Origin: Elusimicrobiota bacterium
Lineage (GTDB): Bacteria; Elusimicrobiota; Elusimicrobia; Elusimicrobiales; UBA9959
Reading direction: 5' to 3'
Length of the DNA stretch: 64,000 bases
Assembly: GCA_016208085.1 (NCBI GenBank)
Contig: JACQYT010000016.1
Location: 1-64,000 of the forward strand
Shown here: piece by piece, positions 48,028 to 56,215 of the stretch
How the letters are laid out: each line of letters starts with the position of its first letter
Position numbering within the stretch: the stretch's first letter is position 1
Program-made: the position numbers and the translations under genes
The notes under the pieces: model-generated
What the model was told of the DNA's origin: nothing
Seen by the model: the letters and a program-made list of their open reading frames with translations, nothing else
The model's database searches: none

Positions 48028-49521
48028 ATGCCAAGCAAAAGCCCAAAAAAGTTTTTACCGGTTCTGTTCCTCTTTTTACTTATCAACTTGTCAACTTATC
48101 AACTTCCCTGCTTGTGCAGCGCGGCTGACGCCAAGGCGGGCAAGGCCGGCGCCAAGCTTGAGGTCTTTTTCGAAAGCATGGACAGCGCCGGCTGGCAGTG
48201 GTTTTTCCTGGGCGACGCGGTGAAGAAAAGGCTGCCTGCCGTGGAATTTAAGGTGTATCCGCTGCTTGCCAAAAACGCCGGGGGCGGCTGGGAGGCCAAA
48301 CGCGGAGAGGCGGAGGTGGCAGAATCCCTCAGAATGGCGGTTATGGCGAAGGTCTACCCGGACAAGCTGTTCGCCTACCTTAACGCCAGGTCACTGAGCC
48401 CCTGGGCCGACGGCTGGCGGGACGCGGCTATTTTCGCCGGGCTTGCCCCGGAAGAACTGGAGAAGAAGGTTTCCGCCGACGGCCGCAAGATTTTCGGCGG
48501 CGTTTATGAATATTCCCGCGCATCGGGCGTGACCGGCGCCGCGGCGCTGATAAACGGCAAGCCCTATGACGGGGGCGCAAGATTGCTCACCCTTTTTGAG
48601 GCCGTAAACAATGAACTCCCCAAAGAGAAAAGGGCTTTCCTGCCGCAGCCCCCCCCGGGTCCGGGGGGGACCGCCGCCGGACCCGCGCCTAAATTCCGGG
48701 TCGTCCTGAGTTCCGGCGTCGAGAAAAACGACGCGCTGATCGGGGTGTTCGGCAGATATTTCGGCAGCATAAAGGCCGTGACGCTGGATTACGATTCGCC
48801 CGAGCGCGTTAAAGAGTTCCCCGAACTGGATTTCGTCCCGGCCTATCTCCTTGAGGACACTCCCGCCGCCAGAACAAAGCTTCAATCGGAGCTCAAAGCC
48901 GGGATATTCGTGGAACGTAAAGGTTGGCTTGTCTATTATGATAAACAGCGTAAAGGGCTTTACGCCGCAAACAAGCCGGAGCCGGGCGTGCTGAAACTGT
49001 TCGTGATGGCGCAATGCCCCTTCGGCGTGCTGGCTGAAAATGCCGTTATAGAGGCCATGAACAAAAAACTGCTGCCGGCTGGTACGAAGCTCGACATTCA
49101 TTATATCGGGGACGCGGACAAGACCCCGGAAGGCAAATATACTTTCCGGAGCCTGCACGGCACCCCGGAATGGGAAGAAAGCGTCCGGCAGCTTGTGATA
49201 GCCGGGAAATTTCCCGATAAGTTTTTCCCGTATCTCCTTGAAAGGAACAAGGACTATACTTCCACCCGGTGGGAAGAGGCGGCCGCCCGGGCCGGCCTTG
49301 ACGGAGCGGCCGGCTCTGCCGTGACCGCCGCTTTTGAAGAGGGCAAGGCGCTCCTTGCCGAAGATTTTAAGCTCGCCGGTTCTCTGGGCATCACCACCTC
49401 GCCCTCCTTCCTCTGGGAAGGCCGGTCCTTTATGGTGGGCATGGGCGAACTTGCCAAGGTGCCGGGGTTTGAGCATGTTTCCAGCTCCGCGCCCGCTTCC
49501 GGCGCCGCCTGCGCGAAATAA
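48028..49521 (+). CDS. Secreted protein with two thioredoxin-like domains lacking CxxC
   Basis: 497 aa; begins 1 bp after the preceding stop. The signal peptide contains 'LINLSTYQLPCLCSAAD', encoded by TATCAACTTGTCAACT repeat units. Domain 1 (~38-200) and domain 2 (~320-485) both have thioredoxin/DsbA-like strands and helices; domain 2 has 'LKLFVMAQCPFGVLAENAVI' with one Cys where CxxC is expected, and 'GITTSPSFLWEGR' (cis-Pro-like region). A Pro/Gly linker separates them. The missing second Cys argues against a normal oxidoreductase; it could bind proteins or use the distal C-terminal Cys. Confidence 0.65.
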   Translation: MPSKSPKKFLPVLFLFLLINLSTYQLPCLCSAADAKAGKAGAKLEVFFESMDSAGWQWFFLGDAVKKRLPAVEFKVYPLLAKNAGGGWEAKRGEAEVAESLRMAVMAKVYPDKLFAYLNARSLSPWADGWRDAAIFAGLAPEELEKKVSADGRKIFGGVYEYSRASGVTGAAALINGKPYDGGARLLTLFEAVNNELPKEKRAFLPQPPPGPGGTAAGPAPKFRVVLSSGVEKNDALIGVFGRYFGSIKAVTLDYDSPERVKEFPELDFVPAYLLEDTPAARTKLQSELKAGIFVERKGWLVYYDKQRKGLYAANKPEPGVLKLFVMAQCPFGVLAENAVIEAMNKKLLPAGTKLDIHYIGDADKTPEGKYTFRSLHGTPEWEESVRQLVIAGKFPDKFFPYLLERNKDYTSTRWEEAAARAGLDGAAGSAVTAAFEEGKALLAEDFKLAGSLGITTSPSFLWEGRSFMVGMGELAKVPGFEHVSSSAPASGAACAK

Positions 49522-49762
49522 GGATAGCGCGACAGTGTGACAGTGGGTTCTTGCTCTCTTGCTGCCGCGCTGTTACGGGCGCAATATTTCCGCAACAAAC
49601 TTTTACGATAATATATTATATTGTAACTAAAAATTTTTGCCGCAAAAATTTTTACTATGCCCCGACCTGAAGAAAGGATAAAGGATTAGGGCTAAAGGCT
49701 AAAGGCCGGAATAATTTCTTTGTTTTTCCTTTATCCTTCAGCCTTCATCCTTTAGCCTTTTT
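49522..49762. repeat. Composite repeats: GAGAGC arm, family-A 5' fragment, AAGGCTAAAGG element
   Basis: 'GCGACAGTGTGACAGTG' with 'TTGCTGCCGCGCTGTTACG' (49526-49575); a fragment of the family-A 5' end 'AAAAATTTTTGCCGCAAAAA' and CCCCG (49629-49664); then purine arm 'AAAGGCTAAAGGCC' and pyrimidine arm 'CCTTTATCC', 'CCTTTAGCC' (49672-49762), the latter directly before the kinase reading frame. Confidence 0.8.
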
Positions 49763-49785
49763 TATTCCTTTTTGTCTTTCTGCTA

Positions 49786-51612
49786 GTGTCCCTGGTCCCT
49801 TTGAGCATAGTGGGCTATTATCTTGTCAATTTAAGCCAGGTCACACTGAACCGGGCCATCTCCCGCGACCAGGAGGCCCTGGCGGTGGGTTTTGCCGACA
49901 CCGTTTCAAGCTACATAATAAATTTCCGTAACGTGCTGGCGGACGTCGCCCACCGCGAGGACTTCGCCTCCATGGACGTGCCCAAGCAGCGGGATCTGGT
50001 GAACCACAATATGCAGCTTCACGCGGCGTTCCTGGAGATCTCGATAACAGACGCCGGCGGCCAGGAAACCGTGCGCGTCGGCCGTTTCGGCCGCGATAAT
50101 AAACTGCGCGATTTCGCCTCCGACGCCCTGTTCACCAAGGTGTTCAAGACCGGGGAATTCATAGGCGGGCTTGAAAAATACATGGGTTATCCCGCCATCA
50201 CTATAGGGGTGCAGGTCATAAATCCGGCCACCAACCAGACCATGGGCGTCGTGACGGCCAAGATGAGTCTGACCGGCTTATCCAGCATCCTCAATACCGG
50301 TTTCCCGGAAGCCACGCACACGCAGGCCGCGGTGATCGATTCCAACGGCTTCCTGATAGCGCATTCAAATCCGAAAGAGATTTATAAAGCCGACGCGAAG
50401 CTCCCGGACGACGTCCTGAAAATACTGCTGCAGAACGACGCCAAGACCGGCGGCGGGGAGATAATACTGGACACCGGGGAAAAGGTGCTGGGGGCTTTTG
50501 CGGAGATCCCGGACCTCGGCTGGGTGGTGTATATCCAGCGCTCGGTTTCCGTCGCCTACCAGGCCTCCGCGGAGATGCTCGCGCGCACCTGGCGCATGAT
50601 GCTGGTGGTGACGGTATTCGTATTGCTGCTGGGCTACGCCGTCTCCCTTGTCATCACGCAGCCCATACAGGCGCTGCGCGAGGCCGCCATAAAACTCGGC
50701 GAGGGGGACTTCGACTCCCTGCCGGACCTCAGCATGCCTAACGACGAGATAGGCGAACTCGCCCACACATTCATACAGATGAGCGAATCGCTGAAAATAA
50801 AAACCGCGGAGCTGACCTCCGCCAAAGAAGAGCAGGTGCGGCTTAACCACAGCCTTGAGAACAGGGTGGAGGCCAGGACCAGAGAGCTTAAATCGGCGCA
50901 GGACGAACTGATCAAGAAAGAACGGCTCGCCGCCATCGGGCAGATGGCCTCCGTGGTGGGCCATGAAATCAGGAACCCGCTTGCCGTCATAAACAACTCG
51001 ATCTATTTTATAAAGACCAAGATCAACTCCGCCGCCGGCAGTTCGGCGGTTCCCGTCGAGCCCAAGATAATCAAGCATATCTCCATCATAGAATCGGAGA
51101 TCCGCCAGGCCAACGGCATTATAGACGAGATCCTGGGCTTCGCCAGGACCAGGGAACTTAATCTCAAACTGACCCATCTGAACTCTTACGTGGACGACCT
51201 GCTTATGTCTTTCCCCTGCCCCGCGCACATAGAGCTCGTAAAGGAAATGACTTCGGAAAACCCCACAGTGAACATAGACACGGACGAAATGACGCAGGCG
51301 GTGCGCAACCTCATCAAGAACGGCATAGAAGTCATGCCCGAGCGGGGGAAGATCACCGTGCGGACCGAGGTCATCGGCGAGATGGTCCGGCTGGACGTGG
51401 AAGACGCCGGCCACGGCATCCCGAAAGAAACGCTGGAAAAGATCTTCGCGCCGTTCTTCACCACCAAGGCCAGGGGCACGGGCCTGGGCCTGGCCGTGGT
51501 CAAAAAAGTGCTGGACCGCCATAAAGGCAGGGTGGAAGTCATAAGCACGGTCGGCAAAGGCACGTGTTTTAAGCTCTTCATTCCTGTTGTAAACGCCCAT
51601 ATAAATAAGTGA
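49786..51612 (+). CDS. Cache-HAMP sensor histidine kinase with anomalous 5' end
   Basis: 608 aa as called from a GTG with no Shine-Dalgarno sequence. The same frame is open upstream to a TAG at 49753 and encodes 'FLFLFVFLLVSLVPLSIVGY', an obvious first membrane helix, but contains no ATG, GTG or TTG before 49786. The true start is therefore unclear or was altered by the repeat. Periplasmic dCache-like sensor (~30-255), second helix ('MMLVVTVFVLLLGYAVSLVI'), HAMP, coiled coil, HisKA with 'VVGHEIRNPLAVINNS' and HATPase with 'AVRNLIKNGIEVM', 'DAGHGIPKE' and 'GTGLGLAVVKK'. All kinase boxes are intact. Confidence 0.85.
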   Translation: MSLVPLSIVGYYLVNLSQVTLNRAISRDQEALAVGFADTVSSYIINFRNVLADVAHREDFASMDVPKQRDLVNHNMQLHAAFLEISITDAGGQETVRVGRFGRDNKLRDFASDALFTKVFKTGEFIGGLEKYMGYPAITIGVQVINPATNQTMGVVTAKMSLTGLSSILNTGFPEATHTQAAVIDSNGFLIAHSNPKEIYKADAKLPDDVLKILLQNDAKTGGGEIILDTGEKVLGAFAEIPDLGWVVYIQRSVSVAYQASAEMLARTWRMMLVVTVFVLLLGYAVSLVITQPIQALREAAIKLGEGDFDSLPDLSMPNDEIGELAHTFIQMSESLKIKTAELTSAKEEQVRLNHSLENRVEARTRELKSAQDELIKKERLAAIGQMASVVGHEIRNPLAVINNSIYFIKTKINSAAGSSAVPVEPKIIKHISIIESEIRQANGIIDEILGFARTRELNLKLTHLNSYVDDLLMSFPCPAHIELVKEMTSENPTVNIDTDEMTQAVRNLIKNGIEVMPERGKITVRTEVIGEMVRLDVEDAGHGIPKETLEKIFAPFFTTKARGTGLGLAVVKKVLDRHKGRVEVISTVGKGTCFKLFIPVVNAHINK

Positions 51613-51619
51613 TAATGTA

Positions 51620-51762
51620 ATAGCATGACAGCAAGAGAGTAAGACAGAGAGAGCGGGAAAGCAAAGAGCGCGGCGATTAAAATAAACTGTTTTTCCGAAC
51701 TGTTTTGCTGTTACACTGGCTTACTATCGCGCTTTCTTGCTATCCTGCCATCACGCTATAAT
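51620..51762. repeat. Palindromic short-unit repeat, GAGAGCAAGA family, copy 3
   Basis: Left arm 'GACAGCAAGAGAGTAAGACA', centre 'GCGATTAAAATAAACTG', right arm of CTATCGCGCTTTCTTGC units ending in TATAAT immediately before the ATG at 51763, so the next gene has no Shine-Dalgarno sequence and may be read from a leaderless or very short transcript. Confidence 0.75.
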
Positions 51763-52932
51763 ATGGAAAGCAAAATTTTGATCGTGGATGACGATGCCCA
51801 CCTCAGGGAAACCCTGCGTGACCTGCTGGAAATGGAGGGCTATAAGGTCTTTGAGGCCGAAAGCGGCGCCCAAGCCATGAAAATGGTCGTTTCGGATTTC
51901 TACCACATCATCCTGATGGATTTCAACCTCACCGATAAGACGGGCATAGAGGTCATAAAGGACATCCGCAAGCTTAATACCGACAGCCAGATCCTGATGA
52001 TGACCGCCCACGCCTCGCTTGACACCGCGGTAAAAGCCATACAGGAATCGGTTTACGACTTTCTGATAAAGCCGGTGGATTTCAATTATCTGCGCCGCGC
52101 CATAAAAAAAGCCGAAGAAAAGCTTTTCCTGGAACAGGAAAATAAGCGGCTCATAGACATGCTCAAGCATAACAATGAGCAGCTGGACCGCCTTAACAAC
52201 ATGAAATCCAAATTCCTGTCCATGGCCTCGCACGACCTGTCCAACTCCCTGATGACGCTGCAGATAAGTTTTGAGATGCTGTCCTCCACGCTGACTCCCA
52301 GCGAGGACCAGAAAAAAAAGATGGCGTTCATAAATACCAGCATCTCGCAGATCTCCCGTCTGATAAGCGACCTGGTGGACTGGGCTTCCATCGAACAGGG
52401 CAAGCTCAGGCTTGAGAAGAATTATTTTGAAATGGACAAGATGGTGGAAGAGATCGTCGTCGGGCCCAGAGCCAGGGCCCAGCAGAAATCCATAGAGATA
52501 GACGCCCAGATAACCCCCGCCGGCCTCAAGATGGTCTGCGCCGACAAGCGCAGGATAAGCCAGGTGCTCTTGAATCTCCTCGAGAACGCCATCAGGCACA
52601 CTTCCAGGGGCGGGAGCATAACGGTTTTTGTGGAAAAGCTTGAAGAATCGGTCTGCGTCTCGGTCAGAGACACCGGGGAAGGCATAGAGCCGGCCGAGCT
52701 GACCAAACTTTTCCAGAGTTTCTATCAGCCCGCCGGCGGCAAATCCCCGCACGGCCGGCTGGGCCTCGGCCTTTCCATCTCCAGGGAAATTATCCAAAAC
52801 CATGAAGGCAGGATCTGGGTGGAATCGGCGGGCGCGGGCAAGGGTTCCGCCTTTAAGTTCACGATCCCGTTCGCCAAGGAGTCGCCACCCGCAGAAAGCG
52901 CGAGCGGCGCGGCGGAGGGGAGAAAGGCTTAA
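51763..52932 (+). CDS. Receiver-histidine kinase hybrid (soluble)
   Basis: 389 aa. N-terminal receiver (1-120) with 'ILIVDDDAHLRE', phospho-Asp in 'IILMDFNLTDKTG', Thr in 'MMTAHAS' and Lys in 'FLIKPVD'. A helical linker, HisKA with 'SMASHDLSNSLMTLQISF' and HATPase with 'LLNLLENAIRHT', 'DTGEGIEP' and 'GRLGLGLSISREI'. No membrane helix, so cytoplasmic. Receiver-first architecture suggests that it is itself controlled by an upstream kinase, perhaps the neighbour at 49786. Start preceded by a TATAAT and no Shine-Dalgarno site. Confidence 0.93.
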   Translation: MESKILIVDDDAHLRETLRDLLEMEGYKVFEAESGAQAMKMVVSDFYHIILMDFNLTDKTGIEVIKDIRKLNTDSQILMMTAHASLDTAVKAIQESVYDFLIKPVDFNYLRRAIKKAEEKLFLEQENKRLIDMLKHNNEQLDRLNNMKSKFLSMASHDLSNSLMTLQISFEMLSSTLTPSEDQKKKMAFINTSISQISRLISDLVDWASIEQGKLRLEKNYFEMDKMVEEIVVGPRARAQQKSIEIDAQITPAGLKMVCADKRRISQVLLNLLENAIRHTSRGGSITVFVEKLEESVCVSVRDTGEGIEPAELTKLFQSFYQPAGGKSPHGRLGLGLSISREIIQNHEGRIWVESAGAGKGSAFKFTIPFAKESPPAESASGAAEGRKA

Positions 52933-52999
52933 GCGCGGCGGGTGTTTGAAAAACGTTTATAATTGGGTATAATTTTACTGGAACTGGTTTAACGTGATT

Positions 53000-53200
53000 A
53001 AAAATTTTTGCGGCAAAAATTTTTACCATACCTCGCCCTTTAGGGCGGGGTAACCTTGGGGCAAGGGGGAGGAGGGGGAAAGAAATTTTCCCCTCATCCT
53101 GTTGGATACAGTTGAATTGTGTCGCTTCGCTCCACCCCGGCAAGGTGTTGAAGAAAACCCCGTGCCGGGTAGGATAAAATGTTGTCGGACAACATTTTAT
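53000..53200. repeat. 200-bp structured repeat (family A), full copy
   Basis: Begins with palindrome 'AAAAATTTTTGCGG' plus CAAAAATTTTT, then 'CGCCCTTTAGGGCG', 'CCTCATCCTGTTGGATACAG', 'CACCCCGGCAAGGTG', and ends in hairpin 'AAAATGTTGTCGGACAACAT'. Lies between the hybrid kinase and the LuxR-type regulator; nothing else in that gap. Confidence 0.88.
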
Positions 53201-53230
53201 CTAAATCGCGGTTTAAAAAGGAGCTTTACC

Positions 53231-53905
53231 ATGGCCATTGCAAAAAAAACGGTTACGGTGCTGATAGCGGACGACCAGACCCTGTTCCGGGAAGGCATCA
53301 AAGACCTGCTTGAAGACGAGAAAGGCATTAATGTCATCGGCGAGGCCTCAAACGGACCCGAAGTGGTCGCCATGGCAAAGAAGCTCAAGCCCGACGTCAT
53401 CCTGATGGATATAAAACTCCCCCAGATGGACGGCGTTTCAGCCACCCGCATCATCCGCAAGGAATGTCCCAATACCAACGTGCTGATACTCTCCGGCTTT
53501 GAGGACGAGGCGCATGTGACGGAAGCCATACAGGCCGGGGCTAACGGCTATCTTTCAAAGATGCTTCCCGCCTCGGAACTCGTGCACGCTCTCAAGACTT
53601 TCAACAGCGAGGGCGTCATGATACCCCAGCCGATCATGGGCAAGCTCATCCAGGGCTTAAGGCAGATGGGCACGCCCGGCTATGAAAACGCGCCCGATTC
53701 ACTGACCGCTACCGAGATAAAGGTGATGGCGCTGCTCGGCAAAGGCAACTCCAACAAGGAAATAGCCGCCGCGCTTGACTGCAGCGTCAAAACCGTGAAG
53801 AACCACTTAAACAGCATCTTCCAGAAGCTCTCGGTCAACAACAGGACGGAAGCCGTGGTCAGGGCTATTGAAAAAGGCCTGATCTCGCCCGACGACAGCC
53901 TGTAG
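53231..53905 (+). CDS. NarL/FixJ-family response regulator
   Basis: 224 aa from the ATG at 53231, with 'aaaggag' 7 bp upstream; the track start lies in the repeat. Receiver with 'VLIADDQTLFREGIKDLLED', phospho-Asp in 'VILMDIKLPQMDG' and 'GANGYLSKM'. C-terminal LuxR-type HTH: 'LTATEIKVMALLGKGNSNKE', 'VKTVKNHLNSIFQKLSV'. It regulates transcription when phosphorylated. It is directly upstream of the second pilin cluster and followed by a terminator, making those pilin genes plausible targets, though no operator can be shown. Confidence 0.95.
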   Translation: MAIAKKTVTVLIADDQTLFREGIKDLLEDEKGINVIGEASNGPEVVAMAKKLKPDVILMDIKLPQMDGVSATRIIRKECPNTNVLILSGFEDEAHVTEAIQAGANGYLSKMLPASELVHALKTFNSEGVMIPQPIMGKLIQGLRQMGTPGYENAPDSLTATEIKVMALLGKGNSNKEIAAALDCSVKTVKNHLNSIFQKLSVNNRTEAVVRAIEKGLISPDDSL

Positions 53906-53940
53906 CCTTCCGAAAATCGCTGTGGCGTAAACCGGCCATA

Positions 53941-53973
53941 AGCGTCCGCCTGAGGGGCGGACGCTTTTTCTTT
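53941..53973 (+). terminator. Strong intrinsic terminator
   Basis: Stem AGCGTCCGCC / GGCGGACGCT with loop TGAGG followed by TTTTCTTT. Located 35 bp after the LuxR-type regulator stop, separating it from the pilin gene at 54068. Confidence 0.9.
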
Positions 53974-54067
53974 GACATTTAAATATAAAATTAGGCCTTG
54001 AAATTTGCCGTTTTTGGTGGTATATATATAGTAGGGGTCAATTAGACTGTGAACGGAGGAAAGCAAA

Positions 54068-54271
54068 ATGAACAGACTATTGAATAAAATATTGAAACGC
54101 AGACCCGGCCAGAACACGGTGGAATATCTGCTGATGCTTGCCGTGGTCGTAGGCGTGGTGCTCATAGCCGGCATGGCGATCAAGCAATACATGCCGACCC
54201 TTTGGGGGCAGATACAGGCCAAGATAGGCGGCGCGGCCGACGCTTTGACCGCCAGCGAAGGCGGCAAATAA
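54068..54271 (+). CDS. flp: Flp pilin, copy 2
   Basis: 67 aa, identical to the pilin at 31964 except for two residues (one in the leader, one near the C-terminus); the DNA is nearly identical too, including the 'ggagga' Shine-Dalgarno region. The same G/QNTVEY cleavage site. Preceded by its own intergenic region after a strong terminator, so it can be expressed separately from the first Tad operon. Gene duplication or gene conversion keeps the copies alike. Confidence 0.92.
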   Translation: MNRLLNKILKRRPGQNTVEYLLMLAVVVGVVLIAGMAIKQYMPTLWGQIQAKIGGAADALTASEGGK

Positions 54272-54317
54272 CACCGAGTACAGGACCGGATTGGACGGAG
54301 AAAGAAAGGATATAGGG

Positions 54318-54551
54318 ATGAAAATACGGTTATCGGACCTTTTAACGGCTATTAAGCTGCGGGTGGTCGTTTGCGGCTTCCGCTCCTCATCCTCTCTGCG
54401 CCGGCGGGGGCAGACCACGGTGGAATATCTCCTGATGCTGGCCGTGGTGGTCGGCATGGCCCTGACGCTGGGCATTATTTTCTATAAGCACATCCTGGGC
54501 CTTTTTTATACCATGGTAGGCATGGTCCTGGGCGCCGGAGAACCGACGTAA
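54318..54551 (+). CDS. Flp-type prepilin-like protein
   Basis: 77 aa from the ATG at 54318 ('aagga' upstream); the track start at 54291 is less supported. The leader ends 'SSSLRRRG', then 'QTTVEYLLMLAVVVGMALTL', a class III prepilin site closely related to the Flp pilins, with a different C-terminus ('LGLFYTMVGMVLGAGEPT'). Likely a minor pilin co-expressed with the preceding Flp copy. Confidence 0.8.
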   Translation: MKIRLSDLLTAIKLRVVVCGFRSSSSLRRRGQTTVEYLLMLAVVVGMALTLGIIFYKHILGLFYTMVGMVLGAGEPT

Positions 54552-54621
54552 CCAGGCTGAAGGCTGGGGCTAAACGCTATTATATCTCATTAGCATAAAT
54601 AAAGCGGCATAAATCATTATT

Positions 54622-54823
54622 AAAAATTTTTGCGGCAAAAATTTTTACCATACCCCGCCCTTTAGGGCGGGGAAACCTTAGGGCAAGAGGGAGTTTGAGG
54701 GAGAAAGAAATTTCCCCCTCATCCTGTTGGATACAGTTGAATTGTGTCGCTTCGCTCCACCCCGGCAAGGTGTTGAAGAAAACCCCGCGCCGGGTGCATA
54801 AAATGTTGCCCGGCAGCATTTTA
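54622..54823. repeat. 200-bp structured repeat (family A), full copy
   Basis: Same order of blocks as at 53000: AT-rich palindrome, 'CGCCCTTTAGGGCGGGG', 'GGGAGAAAGAAATTTCCCCC', 'CATCCTGTTGGATACAG', 'CACCCCGGCAAGGTG', 'ACCCCGCGCCGGGT', and a terminal AAAATGTTGCC/GGCAGCATTTT hairpin. An AGGCTGAAGGCTGGGGCT fragment precedes it at 54556. Confidence 0.88.
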
Positions 54824-54882
54824 TTTATACAAGTCTATATAGAAATTACGATTGTTTTTCATCTCTAAAGAAAGTAATAGTT

Positions 54883-56166
54883 ATGAAATGTGCCTGCTTG
54901 AAAGATGCTTTGAAAAGGATAATGCCTTTTTACCGGGTATCCTTCAGCCTTCAGTCTTCAGCCTTCAGCCCCTGGCCTTTCCGGCGCAGCCGGAAAGGCC
55001 AGATCCTGCTCCCGTCGCTGATCATTCTCCCGGCCCTGCTGCTTTTTGTCTACCTGATCTTTGAAACCGCCAAGCTCTCCAGGGAAAAGATCCGTCAGCA
55101 GTTCGCGGTGGATTCGGCCTCCTTCATCCAGATGGGCGACTATACCAATCTCCTCAACCGCACGGCCTACGTGAACGGCACCTTCCCCTACAGGATTTTC
55201 AAGGAACAATACGGCTGCGACTTCAAGCCCTGCCTCGCCGGCGATGATAATTGCCTGCAAAAGAGCGACGGTAAAGGCGCTTATTGCAGATATGACATGC
55301 TTTATGAGGCGGGAGATTTTCCCAAATACACCGGCTCCGAGGATGATTCGCCGGCGAGGGATCCCTATCCGCTTGACGATAAGTCTGACTGGCCTATAAG
55401 GTTCAATGAAACCAACAGGCCCGGCATCAACGATAATCCTCCTTCCGTGAACCCGCTGCTTACCCTGATAACCAAGGATCAGGCTATCAAGATCAATGTT
55501 TTCTGGAATGACGCGGTCCGCATCTTTACGTTTTACAGCCAGGTCTACGCGCTGCTGGGACAGGTTGAGGAATCGCAGATGTCGGTTTTTCTGAGCCTGA
55601 CCGATAACTTCAGCTTCTTCAGAAAATCCTACTATCTGAACGCCCCCCAGTCATGCCAGGAGGGCAGTTATCTCTCCTGCGGCGACGAGGGCCTCAACAG
55701 CACGGGCGGTTTCAAACCCAGCAAATTCCTCTCCGGCGCCGTGGTCCCCGTCGACTGCGCCGGGAACATGTTTATGTGTTACATAAAAAAAATACGCATC
55801 TGGGCCAAAGTTCCTCGCACGCCCACCCCGGTTGACCCGCTGCCTTATTACCTGGGCGAGACCATCCCGCCGGTAGATATGACCACCTGCCCCGGCTGTA
55901 GTCCGAACGGCCTGTTCCAGCTCGCCGGTTTCAAAGACAGCAAGTTGAGCGGTATAGGCGACGGCTACAATGTCTACCAAAGCTGGAAGGTGGAAGGCAA
56001 CTATTTTGACATTGATTTCAACGCTATGGTATGGGATAGTTGCGAGGATCCCAGCAAGCCCTGCGTGCACGCGCTTGTCGCCAGCCAATGCCCGAAGCTC
56101 GGATCCGGCAATAATTGCGTCTGGCCCAATCCCACGCCGAAGTACCAAACCCGTCTTTATCCGTGA
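54883..56166 (+). CDS. TadG-like pilus-associated protein
   Basis: 427 aa. N-terminus: short basic leader with a repeat-encoded part ('SFSLQSSAFSPWPF'), then 'RRSRKGQILLPSLIILPALL', a TadE/TadG prepilin-like site and helix. The large extracytoplasmic remainder is Cys-rich (e.g. 'YGCDFKPCLAGDDNC', 'CPGCSPNG', 'CEDPSKPCVHALVASQCPK'), implying disulfides. The DNA at the cleavage site is a 27-bp palindrome (54974-55000), also present in the next gene. Weak Shine-Dalgarno site. Probably a surface-exposed pseudopilin or adhesive tip component of the Flp system; the large domain is unrecognised. Confidence 0.72.
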   Translation: MKCACLKDALKRIMPFYRVSFSLQSSAFSPWPFRRSRKGQILLPSLIILPALLLFVYLIFETAKLSREKIRQQFAVDSASFIQMGDYTNLLNRTAYVNGTFPYRIFKEQYGCDFKPCLAGDDNCLQKSDGKGAYCRYDMLYEAGDFPKYTGSEDDSPARDPYPLDDKSDWPIRFNETNRPGINDNPPSVNPLLTLITKDQAIKINVFWNDAVRIFTFYSQVYALLGQVEESQMSVFLSLTDNFSFFRKSYYLNAPQSCQEGSYLSCGDEGLNSTGGFKPSKFLSGAVVPVDCAGNMFMCYIKKIRIWAKVPRTPTPVDPLPYYLGETIPPVDMTTCPGCSPNGLFQLAGFKDSKLSGIGDGYNVYQSWKVEGNYFDIDFNAMVWDSCEDPSKPCVHALVASQCPKLGSGNNCVWPNPTPKYQTRLYP

Positions 56167-56215
56167 TGATAGGCTGAAGGCTGAGGGCTGAAGAATAAAA
56201 GGGCAAGGCTGAAAA

